Assembly (NCBI RefSeq): GCF_900113715.1
Contig: NZ_FOQK01000002.1
Span: forward strand, 1-64,000
Direction: 5' to 3'
DNA length: 64,000 bases
Source: Pseudoselenomonas ruminantium
Lineage (GTDB): Bacteria; Bacillota; Negativicutes; Selenomonadales; Selenomonadaceae
The translations under genes were made by a program, and so were the position numbers. This document shows positions 8,615 through 17,493 of this stretch, piece by piece (the stretch's first letter is position 1; every line of letters begins with the position of its first letter). Under the pieces are notes generated by a model. It was not told the origin of the DNA. It made no database searches and saw nothing but the letters and a program-made list of their open reading frames with translations.

Positions 8615-10134
8615 TGACAGGAACTGACAGGATAAAAAACTCATCGAGAAATCTAGTGTTTGGCATGCTTAAATATATAGTGACATTGCTATGCCCGTTC
8701 GTTATAAGAACTATACTAATATATAGATTGGGAGTAGAATATGCGGGTATAAATTCACTGTTTTCATCGATTTTACAAGTACTGAGCTTATCTGAACTTG
8801 GATTCTCAACAGTTGTTGTTTATACATTATACGAGCCTGTAGCTAAAAAAAATATAAAAAGAATATGCTCGTTGTTAGCATTCTTTAAAAAAATATACAA
8901 ATATTGTGGCTTGTTTATATTGGTGATGGGGTTAGGATTGACGCCGTTTGTTAGGAACTTTATAAGTGGGCATTGTCCAGATGATATAAATATATATATC
9001 GTGTTTGTTTTGTTACTGCTAAACACTTCAATTAGCTATTTGTTCTGTGGATATAAATCGGTATTGTTTTCAGCGAATCAAAGAGATGATATGTTAAGCA
9101 AGGCAAGTGTTATATCTAGTTTGGTAACCTATTTTTTGCAGATCGGGGCGTTGATAATATTTGAAAATTATTATTTATTCGTAATAAGTTTGCTTATGGG
9201 GACGCTGTTAAATAATGTTTTTATGAATATCTATGCTAAGAAAATGTATCCTGAAGTATGCTGTAAAGGTGATATAGAAACACAAGAAAAGAAAAAGCTA
9301 TTCAAGAGCGTGGGGGCACTGTTTGGACATCAATTGGATATGGTTATTATTAATAGTGCAGATAATCTTGTTATTTCAATGTTTTTAGGATTAAGCATGA
9401 TAGCTATATATAATAATTACTTTTATATTCTTTCCGGAATACTTAGTGTTTTGATAATGGTATCTAATTCGTTTGCAGGGAGTATAGGTAATAGTATAGC
9501 TATAGAGCCTAAAGAAAAGAATTATAAAAATTTTATTGATTTTACCTATTTTATAGGTATGATAAGTTCTGTGTGTGTTGTTTTGCTTTTTTCTCTATAT
9601 CAGGATTTTATGTTGATTTGGATGGGGCCAGATATGATTCTTGATATCGGCATTGTTTTTTTGATATGCTTTAGTTTATATGTGAGACAGTTTAGGAGAT
9701 CTTTGAGTACATATAAGATAGCTGCGGGGATATGGGAAAAGGATTGGATAAAACCATATATAGCAGGGTTTGCAAACTTGATCTTAAACATTATACTAGT
9801 TCAATATATTGGATTATATGGAGTGATAATTTCAACAATATTGTGTTTTTGTGTTATTGATATACCTTGGGAAACAGTAGTATTTTTTCAAGGATATTTT
9901 AAGGATGGACTCAGGGGGTATTTAAAGGTACAATTCAGGCTATTGCTTAAAACAATAGTGATAGGTTTAGTAGCTTTTTATATATCTAATTGTATATATG
10001 TTGCGACTATAACTATGTTGATAGTGAAATTCATGGTACTGCTTTTGATAACTTCAGTATTGCTTATTATTTGTTCATATAAAGATGAAGAATTTAAGTA
10101 TGTCATAAGAAAAATAAAACCTATGATTAGATAG
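8611..10134 (+). CDS. wzx: Polysaccharide flippase (Wzx-like)
   Basis: MOP-superfamily membrane protein of 507 residues with about 12-14 hydrophobic segments. It moves the finished lipid-linked unit across the inner membrane. The N-terminus (RNLVFGMLKYIVTLLCPFVI) and the LGVEYAGINSLFSSILQVLS block are typical of Gram-positive and Negativicutes flippases. Coupled by ATGA overlap to the pyruvyltransferase gene. With the Wzy-like protein at 5.5 kb it defines a Wzx/Wzy route; no Wzz or ligase is seen here. Confidence 0.9.
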   Translation: MMTGTDRIKNSSRNLVFGMLKYIVTLLCPFVIRTILIYRLGVEYAGINSLFSSILQVLSLSELGFSTVVVYTLYEPVAKKNIKRICSLLAFFKKIYKYCGLFILVMGLGLTPFVRNFISGHCPDDINIYIVFVLLLLNTSISYLFCGYKSVLFSANQRDDMLSKASVISSLVTYFLQIGALIIFENYYLFVISLLMGTLLNNVFMNIYAKKMYPEVCCKGDIETQEKKKLFKSVGALFGHQLDMVIINSADNLVISMFLGLSMIAIYNNYFYILSGILSVLIMVSNSFAGSIGNSIAIEPKEKNYKNFIDFTYFIGMISSVCVVLLFSLYQDFMLIWMGPDMILDIGIVFLICFSLYVRQFRRSLSTYKIAAGIWEKDWIKPYIAGFANLILNIILVQYIGLYGVIISTILCFCVIDIPWETVVFFQGYFKDGLRGYLKVQFRLLLKTIVIGLVAFYISNCIYVATITMLIVKFMVLLLITSVLLIICSYKDEEFKYVIRKIKPMIR

Positions 10135-10146
10135 GAGAGGATATTA

Positions 10147-10926
10147 GTGGTAAGTGTTGTTGTTCCTATATATAATGGGAAGGAATACATTAAAGAAACA
10201 GTTGATTCGATTTTAGCACAAAGTATTCTTAGTGAAGTGATATTAATAGATGATTGTTCTTCCGATGGCTCCTATGATTATATAATGAAGTTATATGGGG
10301 GAATTCCATTAGTTAGTATTCTAAAGAATGAAAGTAATCAAGGGTTTTGTAAAACAGCAAATCGTGGCATTGAATGTGCAAAAAGTGAATTTGTTTTAGT
10401 GATGGGGCAAGATGATTTGTTAGATGAAACTCATTGTGAGAATATGTTGTCATGTATGTCTGATGATGTGAATATGGTTTTTTGCGATTATGATTTAATT
10501 GATGGGGTAGGCAAGGTTATTGATTCTACAAATCATTGTGCACATCGTGAAAGAATGATTGAAGATTTATGTAGATTTAATACAATACCGTCTGTAGGAT
10601 TGATTATGAAAAAATCTGCAGTGGAAAAAGTTGGAGGATATCCGGAAAATGACGATTTTCCTAATTATGGAGAATATCATTTGTGGATAAGGATGGCTCT
10701 GACTGGACGGGCGGTTTTTTGTGGTAAGACGAGATCTAAGTATAGGAGACACCAAACGAATATGACAAATTCGTTTGGTGATAGGAAAACTAAGATTAAA
10801 TTGAATAGATATTTTAATACATGCAGAAGACAAGTGATTGACAATAAAAAAGTTTCTATAAAAACAAAAATATACACGTTGCTTTTTATGGGATATTATG
10901 CTTTAAAATTACATATATTTCGCTGA
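10147..10926 (+). CDS. Glycosyltransferase family 2
   Basis: GT2 enzyme of 259 residues starting with GTG: VSVVVPIYNGKEYIKETVDS, IDDCSSDGSYD and VMGQDDLLD as the DxD-like block. A short C-terminal hydrophobic tail ends it. AGGAGAGGA lies 6-14 bases before the GTG. This is the last member of the strongly A+T-rich set; base composition changes in the following genes. Confidence 0.88.
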   Translation: MVSVVVPIYNGKEYIKETVDSILAQSILSEVILIDDCSSDGSYDYIMKLYGGIPLVSILKNESNQGFCKTANRGIECAKSEFVLVMGQDDLLDETHCENMLSCMSDDVNMVFCDYDLIDGVGKVIDSTNHCAHRERMIEDLCRFNTIPSVGLIMKKSAVEKVGGYPENDDFPNYGEYHLWIRMALTGRAVFCGKTRSKYRRHQTNMTNSFGDRKTKIKLNRYFNTCRRQVIDNKKVSIKTKIYTLLFMGYYALKLHIFR

Positions 10927-11017
10927 AATTATAATAATAAACATTTGTTAATTGATTGCTGTATTTAAGGCTTTAACTAAAATATCTATTTCGATTTTTT
11001 GTTGGAGGGGGATTAAA

Positions 11018-11431
11018 TTGCGGGTAATTAAATATGTTTTTCAACCTCACGGTGATGATCGAGGACAGCTTATTGCATTGGAGGAATTTAAAGATATTCC
11101 ATTCAAGATTAAGCGTGTTTACTATATGTATGACACGGCGGAAGGAGTGGTGCGCGGGCATCATGCGCATAAGAAACTGGAACAGATTTTGGTGTGTATT
11201 CATGGTGGATGCAAGATTCGGCTGGACAATGGTAAGGAGAAAAAGGTGGTGCCACTCGAAAAACCGTATGAAGGGTTGTATGTAGCCAATAATATGTGGC
11301 GGGAGATGTTTGATTTCTCGGAGGATGCGGTACTTTTAGTGTTTGCCTCGGAGTTATATGATGAGAACGATTATATTCGTGATTATGATGAATTTATAGA
11401 ATTTATCAAAGAACATCCAAATGCAGATTGA
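11018..11431 (+). CDS. fdtA: dTDP-4-keto-6-deoxyglucose 3,4-ketoisomerase (FdtA/QdtA type)
   Basis: Small cupin of about 137 residues that moves the keto group from C4 to C3 of the RmlB product, the step before 3-amination. Family blocks are GDDRGQLIALEE, KRVYYMYDT, VRGHHAHKKLEQ (active-site histidines), LYVANNMWREM and YIRDYDEF. The start is TTG 11018 after GGAGGGGG at 11004-11011; the longer in-frame extension upstream has no homology. It is followed by an acetyltransferase and an aminotransferase, as in Fuc3NAc/Qui3NAc pathways. Fuc- versus quinovo-configuration cannot be settled by eye. Confidence 0.9.
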   Translation: MRVIKYVFQPHGDDRGQLIALEEFKDIPFKIKRVYYMYDTAEGVVRGHHAHKKLEQILVCIHGGCKIRLDNGKEKKVVPLEKPYEGLYVANNMWREMFDFSEDAVLLVFASELYDENDYIRDYDEFIEFIKEHPNAD

Positions 11432-11450
11432 AACGCAGGGGCGAGGATAT

Positions 11451-11969
11451 ATGAAGACTACATATAGTTTACGAGAATTAAGAGAAAAAGATGCGCCGAT
11501 GATGCTGGAATGGATGCATGATGATACTGTGACGCATGATCTGCAGATTAACTTTGCGGAGAAAACGATAGATGATTGCTTGAGTTTTATAAAGAGCGCA
11601 CATGACAATCCTGTGGATTTACATCTGGCAATTGCAGACCAAAGCAATGAATATATGGGAACGGTAAGTCTGAAACATATTACCAGTACGACTGCTGAAT
11701 TTGCAATTACCATCCGGAAGAAAGCTATGGGGACAGGATGTTCCCGTTTTGCGATGCAGGCAATAATAGACCGAGCATTTCGGAATCTGAATTTAGCGGA
11801 AGTCTATTGGTGTGTATCGCCTGCCAATCTGCGGGCGTTGCGGTTCTACGATAAGAATGAGTATAAGCGCGTCGTAATTGCAGATTTGCTGGTTACAAGA
11901 CAGGAGTGTTTGCTGTCATACTGTGAACAGCAACTCGAAGAGTATATTTGGTATCATGTTTTGCGGTGA
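11451..11969 (+). CDS. GNAT acetyltransferase, likely amino-sugar N-acetyltransferase
   Basis: Acetyl-CoA-dependent GNAT protein of 172 residues (RimJ/RimL subgroup): [18 protein letters not shown] at the start, then a modified acetyl-CoA loop ([18 protein letters not shown]) and [16 protein letters not shown]. Placed between fdtA and fdtB it most likely acetylates the 3-amino group of the dTDP sugar. That job is often done by a hexapeptide-repeat enzyme (FdtC/QdtC), so the use of a GNAT enzyme is inference from position. ATG 11451 follows AGGAT. Confidence 0.75.
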   Translation: MKTTYSLRELREKDAPMMLEWMHDDTVTHDLQINFAEKTIDDCLSFIKSAHDNPVDLHLAIADQSNEYMGTVSLKHITSTTAEFAITIRKKAMGTGCSRFAMQAIIDRAFRNLNLAEVYWCVSPANLRALRFYDKNEYKRVVIADLLVTRQECLLSYCEQQLEEYIWYHVLR

Positions 11970-11986
11970 TTATGGGAGGAAGAGAG

Positions 11987-13090
11987 ATGGAAATACCATT
12001 TGCGGATTTACGTCCGATGCATGATGAACTTCGTAGTGAGTTAGATGCAGCATATAAGAAGGTCATGGATAATAGCTGGTATATTCAGGGCAAGGAACTA
12101 GAGGCTTTTGAAAAAGAGTTTGCCGCTTATGTTGGTGTCAAGCATTGCATTGGTGTCGCTACGGGACTCGATGCATTGTATTTGATTTTGAAGGCCTATG
12201 GCATTGGGATTGGCGATGAGGTCATTGTACCTTCTAATACTTTTATCGCTACGGCATTGGCGATTTCCTATGCGGGGGCAACGCCGGTGTTCGTGGAGCC
12301 GGAGATTGAGACGTTCAATATCGATGTATCGTATATTGAGGCAGCAATTACAACGAAAACCAAGGCGGTTATGGCGGTTCAGCTGCAGGGACGTTGCTGT
12401 GATATGGATGAAGTCAATCGCATCGCGAAAAAGTATGGTCTGAAAGTCATCGAGGATGCGGCACAGGCGCATGGGGCTAGATACAAAGGGAAAAAGGCTG
12501 GGGCCTTAGGCGATGCAGCTGGATTCAGTTTCTATCCTGGCAAAAATCTCGGTGCATTGGGCGACGGCGGCTGTGTAACCACTAATGATGATGAACTGGC
12601 AGAAAAAGTTCGTGCGCTTGGCAACTATGGCTCGGATTACAAATACCATCATATTTATAAAGGAACCAATAGCCGCTTGGATGAGATGCAGGCAGCTTTC
12701 CTGCGTGTGAAACTGCCATATCTGGATAAGTGGAATGATGCACGCCGTATAATTGCTGCCCGTTATCTGGCCGAGATAAAAAATCCGCTGATTAAGTTAC
12801 CGTTACCGTCTTCAGATGAGTATGAGCATATCTATCATGTATTTGTCATTCGGTGTGAGAAACGTGATGAATTGGAAAAATACTTGGCGGATAATGGCAT
12901 CCATACGGTAAAGCATTACCCGATTCCGATGCATATGCAGGGGGCTTACGAGGACTTGCAGATTGCAGAAGGAGCATTGCCTATTGCTGAGGAAATCAGT
13001 CGGACAGTGCTGAGTATTCCGATGTACTATGGCATGACAGAGAAACAAGTAAACTATGTGGTTGAAAAATTAAATGCTTTTGCAGTATGA
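11987..13090 (+). CDS. fdtB: dTDP-3-keto-6-deoxyhexose aminotransferase (DegT/DnrJ/EryC1 family)
   Basis: PLP-dependent aminotransferase of 367 residues that converts the FdtA product to a dTDP-3-amino-3,6-dideoxyhexose. It shows [37 protein letters not shown], the PLP aspartate in [11 protein letters not shown], the Schiff-base lysine in [16 protein letters not shown] and the [12 protein letters not shown] block. One oddity: the usual HLYG-like segment reads [12 protein letters not shown] here. ATG 11987 follows GGGAGGAAGAG; the reading frame continues upstream into the previous gene without homology. Confidence 0.9.
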   Translation: MEIPFADLRPMHDELRSELDAAYKKVMDNSWYIQGKELEAFEKEFAAYVGVKHCIGVATGLDALYLILKAYGIGIGDEVIVPSNTFIATALAISYAGATPVFVEPEIETFNIDVSYIEAAITTKTKAVMAVQLQGRCCDMDEVNRIAKKYGLKVIEDAAQAHGARYKGKKAGALGDAAGFSFYPGKNLGALGDGGCVTTNDDELAEKVRALGNYGSDYKYHHIYKGTNSRLDEMQAAFLRVKLPYLDKWNDARRIIAARYLAEIKNPLIKLPLPSSDEYEHIYHVFVIRCEKRDELEKYLADNGIHTVKHYPIPMHMQGAYEDLQIAEGALPIAEEISRTVLSIPMYYGMTEKQVNYVVEKLNAFAV

Positions 13091-13096
13091 GTTGAC

Positions 13097-14191
13097 ATGA
13101 GGAGAAATATGGAAAATGCTCGTCATAGACAGACACGAATTGTAGGACTGGATATATATAGGATCCTGTCAGTATTGATGATTTTTTTGTTTCATTCACA
13201 TATCCATATACAGTGTGAGTATGGTATCTTTACACCCTTTGTGAGTATGGGGGCTATCTATATGACAGCATTTTTTATGTTGTCAGGGTTTGCGTTGTTT
13301 TTGACATGGAAAGCTAAGGACTTACAGGATATCAGTGTAATAAAAAAATTTTATATAAAAAGGATTATAGGCATTGTTCCTTTATATTATACTGTAGCGA
13401 TTCTTTACGTTTCTTTTTTAGGAAAGGAAACAATAAGTCAAAATATTTTATTGGCACCGGTGGAGATACTGGGCATTCAATCAAGTTTCGATAGCTTGTT
13501 TACATTCTCGCATAATGGCGGTACGTGGTTTATATCATGCATACTAATGTGTTACGTTATTTATCCGTTTATACAGGAAATAGTCAAGCAAATAACTGTT
13601 AGACTAAAAGTGGTCATTATAGGAGTTGTGATGGGTGTTTTACTGTATGCACCGTTTATAGTTTACTTTTTTAAAACCAGTAGTATATATTCCAATCCGT
13701 TTTTTAGGATGTTAGAGTTTTTGTTGGGGGTAATAATTTGCTCGTTAATGCCTAAAATATCGCTTAGCAAAGTTAGTAAATGGCTTTATTCTTGGCAGAT
13801 GATATTAATAGAGTTTTTGATTTTGGTGGCTGGGGTAACTGTAGGGGTAAAACTTCATGTTTCTGTGGGGAATTATATGTTGTATAGCTGGGTATCACTT
13901 CCTGTGTTTATACTACAGATTATTTCAATGTCAGGATGGAAAGTTCCTTCCTTGATATATGATTTGAAAAGTATTAGATTTTTTTCAAAGATATCATATG
14001 CATTCTTTTTAGCACAGTTTTTTGTGTGGGGGACGACTACCTATATTGTAACGAAACTTGGAATTAATACAAATATGGCAAGAATAGTTGTATCATTTTT
14101 TTTGTGTACGCTATATGCAATATCTTTACATAGAATTGTAGAAGTGTTTATTTCCGGTACTATTAGAAATAAATTTTATAGGATGAAGTGA
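13097..14191 (+). CDS. Acyltransferase 3 family membrane O-acyltransferase
   Basis: Membrane protein of 364 residues with about ten hydrophobic segments and the family N-terminus LDIYRILSVLMIFLFHSHIH, which holds the active-site type histidine. Such proteins O-acetylate sugars of surface polysaccharides. Either ATG 13097 or ATG 13109 could be used; the AGGAG between them (13100-13104) is only 4 bases from the second. The gene is again A+T-rich compared with fdtB before it and rmlA after it, so it looks like a separate insertion in the locus. Confidence 0.87.
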   Translation: MRRNMENARHRQTRIVGLDIYRILSVLMIFLFHSHIHIQCEYGIFTPFVSMGAIYMTAFFMLSGFALFLTWKAKDLQDISVIKKFYIKRIIGIVPLYYTVAILYVSFLGKETISQNILLAPVEILGIQSSFDSLFTFSHNGGTWFISCILMCYVIYPFIQEIVKQITVRLKVVIIGVVMGVLLYAPFIVYFFKTSSIYSNPFFRMLEFLLGVIICSLMPKISLSKVSKWLYSWQMILIEFLILVAGVTVGVKLHVSVGNYMLYSWVSLPVFILQIISMSGWKVPSLIYDLKSIRFFSKISYAFFLAQFFVWGTTTYIVTKLGINTNMARIVVSFFLCTLYAISLHRIVEVFISGTIRNKFYRMK

Positions 14192-14372
14192 TGGTAAGGG
14201 GAATATGTCAAAGGTTAATAATGTAATATTCTTGTAACAGGTGATGTGGGGCTTGGCGTGGTGAATGATTGATTTTAGCGGAAATTGTTAATCATATGGT
14301 AATTTTGTTAATTAATAACAGTTATTATATTTGCAGAAAATGCTATATAGAGATATATGAAGGTGAAATGTA

Positions 14373-15245
14373 TTGATAAAAAAAGGAATTATTTTAGCTG
14401 GAGGCTCAGGGACACGGCTTTATCCCTTAACAAAGGTTGTATCGAAGCAGTTAATGCCGATTTATGATAAACCAATGATTTATTATCCGCTCAGTACGCT
14501 GATGCTGGCAGGAATCAATGATATCTTGATTATTACCACGCCGGGGGACAGAGAGTCGTTTTCTCAGCTTTTGGGGGATGGCAGTCAGTTTGGTATCCAT
14601 ATTTCGTATGCGGTTCAGCCCAGCCCGGATGGACTTGCGCAGGCTTTTCTGATTGGCGAGTCGTTTATCAATGGTGATGCCTGTGCTTTGGTGCTTGGCG
14701 ATAATATCTTCTATGGTTCGGATTTGTCGCAGGCAATGCAGCGTGCAGCTGCCAGTGAGGCGGGAGCGACAGTATTTGCTTATTATGTGTCTGATCCTGA
14801 GCGTTATGGTGTTGTCGAGTTTGACGCAGCGGGTAAGGCTTTGAGCTTGGAGGAGAAACCAGCGGCACCGAGGTCGAATTATGCGGTTACAGGGCTGTAT
14901 TTTTATGATAAGGATATTGTCGATATTGCCAAGACCATCAAGCCATCGCCGCGTGGGGAGCTGGAGATTACCGATGTCAACAAGGTTTATCTGGAGCGTG
15001 GCACGCTGCAGGTGGAGAAGATGCGTCGTGGCTATGCATGGCTCGACACCGGGACGCATGAGTCGCTTTTGGATGCAGCCTCTTTTGTGCGGACGATTCA
15101 GGCGCGGCAGGGACTGAAAATCGCCTGTGTCGAGGAGATTGCCTACCGTATGGGCTATATCGATGCGGCCCAGGTTGAGCGTTTGGCACAGCCATTACTG
15201 AAGAATGAGTATGGCAAATATTTGATTCGCATGATTCGGGAATAA
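14373..15245 (+). CDS. rmlA: Glucose-1-phosphate thymidylyltransferase
   Basis: Makes dTDP-glucose from dTTP and glucose-1-phosphate. The 290-residue protein begins with the nucleotidyltransferase signature [20 protein letters not shown], then [28 protein letters not shown] and [13 protein letters not shown]. The start is TTG 14375-frame (14373) with AAGGTGAAA upstream. The 181 bases before it hold no gene; they are A+T-rich and I see only a weak extended -10-like TGCTATATA at 14341-14349. Followed by rmlC and rmlB in one unit. Confidence 0.96.
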   Translation: MIKKGIILAGGSGTRLYPLTKVVSKQLMPIYDKPMIYYPLSTLMLAGINDILIITTPGDRESFSQLLGDGSQFGIHISYAVQPSPDGLAQAFLIGESFINGDACALVLGDNIFYGSDLSQAMQRAAASEAGATVFAYYVSDPERYGVVEFDAAGKALSLEEKPAAPRSNYAVTGLYFYDKDIVDIAKTIKPSPRGELEITDVNKVYLERGTLQVEKMRRGYAWLDTGTHESLLDAASFVRTIQARQGLKIACVEEIAYRMGYIDAAQVERLAQPLLKNEYGKYLIRMIRE

Positions 15246-15259
15246 GGGAGCAGGAAAGA

Positions 15260-15835
15260 ATGAAGGTCATTGAGACGAGTATTGAGGGTGTCTTGATTAT
15301 CGAGACAGATGTGTTTGGTGATTATCGCGGCTTTTTTACGGAAACTTACAACAAGCCAAAGTATGAAGCGTTAGGCATAACGAATGATTTTGTACAGGAT
15401 AATATGAGCTTTTCGGCACAGAAGGGGACGCTTCGCGGACTGCATTGGCAAAATCCACCGTATGCACAGGCAAAACTGGTGTCCTGCTCGAAGGGCCGTG
15501 TGATTGATGTTGCGGTAGACATCCGTAAGGGAAGTCCGACCTTTGGGAAATGGGTTTCGGTAGAGCTCAGTGCAGAAAACCACCGGCAGTTCCTCATTCC
15601 CCGAGGGTTTGCACACGGTTTCCTGACACTGACAGATGATGTGGAGTTCCGTTATAAATGCGACAATGTATACAACAAGGCGGCTGAGGGTGGTATGCGC
15701 TACGATGCGCCGGAGGTAAATGTCGACTGGGGGAGTTTGCTAGCAGGTATCGAGCCGGTTCTCAGCGAGAAGGATACGACTGGCCCGACTTTGGCAGAGA
15801 GCAAGAATCAATTTGTATATGGAGAGAATTGTTAA
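15260..15835 (+). CDS. rmlC: dTDP-4-dehydrorhamnose 3,5-epimerase
   Basis: Cupin epimerase of 191 residues. It has GDYRGFFTETYN, the active-site block LRGLHWQNPP with the catalytic histidine, VSCSKGRVIDVAVDIRKGSP and PRGFAHGFLTL. Its presence points to dTDP-L-rhamnose, because a 3-amino sugar made through FdtA/FdtB does not need it. The stop is directly followed by the rmlB start. Confidence 0.96.
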   Translation: MKVIETSIEGVLIIETDVFGDYRGFFTETYNKPKYEALGITNDFVQDNMSFSAQKGTLRGLHWQNPPYAQAKLVSCSKGRVIDVAVDIRKGSPTFGKWVSVELSAENHRQFLIPRGFAHGFLTLTDDVEFRYKCDNVYNKAAEGGMRYDAPEVNVDWGSLLAGIEPVLSEKDTTGPTLAESKNQFVYGENC

Positions 15836-16879
15836 ATGAAAATAATTGTAACGGGTGGAGCCGGTTTTATTGGATCGAATTTTGTTTACTATGAACTGAA
15901 TAATCATCCAGAAGATGAAATCATCTGTTTGGATGCGCTGACTTATGCTGGGAATATGGAGACTTTGGCTGAAGCGCAGAAAAATCCTCAGTTTAAGTTC
16001 GTCAAAGCAGATATTGCTGACCGTACGGCTGTCTATAAGTTGTTTGAGGCAGAAAAACCGGATGTTGTTGTAAATTTTGCGGCAGAGTCTCATGTTGACC
16101 GATCAATCGAGAACCCTGAGATTTTCCTGCAGACGAATGTCATTGGCACGAGTGTATTGCTCGATGCCTGCCGTAAATATGGCATTCAGCGCTACCACCA
16201 GGTATCGACGGATGAAGTCTATGGTGATTTGCCATTGGATCGGCCGGATTTGTTCTTTACGGAGACGACGCCGCTGCATACGTCGAGTCCGTATTCCTCA
16301 TCAAAGGCGGGAGCAGATCTCTTAGTACAGGCATATCATCGGACGTATAAGCTGCCGGTGACGATATCGCGCTGCTCGAATAACTATGGACCGTATCATT
16401 TCCCCGAGAAACTTATTCCGCTGATGATTATCAATGCTTTGGCCGATAAGAAGCTGCCTGTTTATGGGGATGGATTGAACGTCCGTGACTGGCTCTATGT
16501 TGAGGATCACTGTGCGGCAATCGATTTGATTGTCCGTAAAGGGAAAGTCGGGGAAGTCTATAACATTGGTGGACATAATGAGCGTGCCAATATCGATGTG
16601 GTAAAGACCATTCTGCAGGAGCTGGGCAAAAGCGAGGACCTCATTGAACATGTCACGGATCGCAAAGGGCATGACCGTCGCTATGCAATCGACCCGACAA
16701 AAATCCATGAAGAACTTGGTTGGCTGCCGGTAACGAAGTTTGAGGATGGTATCAAGAAGACTGTGCAGTGGTATCTGGAACACCGCGAGTGGTGGGAACA
16801 TATCATCAGCGGGGATTATCAGAATTATTACCAGGATATGTATGGAAAGAAAGAGGTTTTGGAGTATTCAAGAGCGTGA
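15836..16879 (+). CDS. rmlB: dTDP-glucose 4,6-dehydratase
   Basis: Extended SDR enzyme of 347 residues producing dTDP-4-keto-6-deoxyglucose, the branch point for rhamnose and for the FdtA/FdtB amino sugar. It shows GGAGFIGSNFV (NAD), NFAAESHVDRSIENP, STDEVYGDLP, the YSSSKAGAD active-site Tyr-x3-Lys and RCSNNYGPYHFPEKLIP. The ATG directly abuts the rmlC stop. No rmlD follows; two small regulator genes come next. Confidence 0.97.
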   Translation: MKIIVTGGAGFIGSNFVYYELNNHPEDEIICLDALTYAGNMETLAEAQKNPQFKFVKADIADRTAVYKLFEAEKPDVVVNFAAESHVDRSIENPEIFLQTNVIGTSVLLDACRKYGIQRYHQVSTDEVYGDLPLDRPDLFFTETTPLHTSSPYSSSKAGADLLVQAYHRTYKLPVTISRCSNNYGPYHFPEKLIPLMIINALADKKLPVYGDGLNVRDWLYVEDHCAAIDLIVRKGKVGEVYNIGGHNERANIDVVKTILQELGKSEDLIEHVTDRKGHDRRYAIDPTKIHEELGWLPVTKFEDGIKKTVQWYLEHREWWEHIISGDYQNYYQDMYGKKEVLEYSRA

Positions 16880-16909
16880 TTATAGCGATGCTTTTTCGGA
16901 GGTGATGGG

Positions 16910-17101
16910 ATGTTTGTAGTCAAGAAATCATCTGAGATGATGAATAAGACATTTCGCTTGCCAGTCGATTTACTAGAAAGGTTGACCGAGGTGGCTAAAT
17001 CACAGGATGTGTCGGTCAATAACCTGGTGCAGCAATGCTGTGAGTATGCGCTTGGAGACATGGCAGGTGGAGGAAAGACGGAGACGAAACAGAGGAAGTG
17101 A
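16910..17101 (+). CDS. Ribbon-helix-helix (Arc/CopG-like) DNA-binding protein
   Basis: Small protein of 63 residues. Residues about 10-45 (MNKTFRLPVDLLERLTEVA followed by SVNNLVQQCCEYAL) have the strand-helix-helix pattern of Arc/MetJ-type repressors; the tail is basic. It has an excellent RBS (GGAGGTGATG, 16899-16908). It lies between rmlB and an XRE regulator 4 bases downstream, so the two are probably co-translated and may control the polysaccharide locus. No toxin gene is adjacent. Confidence 0.75.
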   Translation: MFVVKKSSEMMNKTFRLPVDLLERLTEVAKSQDVSVNNLVQQCCEYALGDMAGGGKTETKQRK

Positions 17102-17105
17102 GCTT

Positions 17106-17462
17106 ATGACGGAGCTTTCGAAGAATCTCCAGCATATCCGAGCGGCGCGTGGCTTGCGGCAGCAGGATGTGGCAGATGGACTGGGAATCAACAGGGCGAC
17201 CTATGCCAATTATGAGGCGGGGCAGCGCAGTCCGAATCATGTGATGCTGATGAAGCTGGCCGCACTTTTTCAGGTGCATGTCGATGACCTTTTGGGCTTT
17301 CGACCGGATGAGAGCCATCTGCTGCCTGAAGAGATTTCTCTGCTTGAGCGTTTCCGCCGCCTGCCAGTGGCAAAGCGGGCATTCTTTTCGCGGTGGGTTG
17401 ATTTTGAATTACAGGATAATCCGAATATAGATAAAAAAGAACCGCCATTCTCCTCAAAGTGA
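17106..17462 (+). CDS. XRE-family helix-turn-helix regulator
   Basis: DNA-binding protein of 118 residues. Residues about 5-60 form an HTH_3 domain (IRAARGLRQQDVADGLGINR, ATYANYEAGQRSPN, LAALFQVHVDDLLGF); the rest is a short helical tail. ATG 17106 was chosen because homology starts there. The last codons run into the rho-independent terminator that follows. Likely partner of the RHH protein in regulating this locus. Confidence 0.85.
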   Translation: MTELSKNLQHIRAARGLRQQDVADGLGINRATYANYEAGQRSPNHVMLMKLAALFQVHVDDLLGFRPDESHLLPEEISLLERFRRLPVAKRAFFSRWVDFELQDNPNIDKKEPPFSSK

Positions 17463-17480
17463 GGGTGGCGGTTCCTTTTA
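17441..17480. terminator. Bidirectional rho-independent terminator
   Basis: AACCGCCA (17441-17448) pairs with TGGCGGTT (17467-17474), with CCTCA/TGAGG pairing inside. CCTTTT follows on the plus strand and A-rich GATAAAAAAG precedes it, so it can end both the XRE gene and the minus-strand remnant. It overlaps the last codons of the XRE gene. Confidence 0.8.
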
Positions 17481-17493
17481 TCACAAGGGCAAT

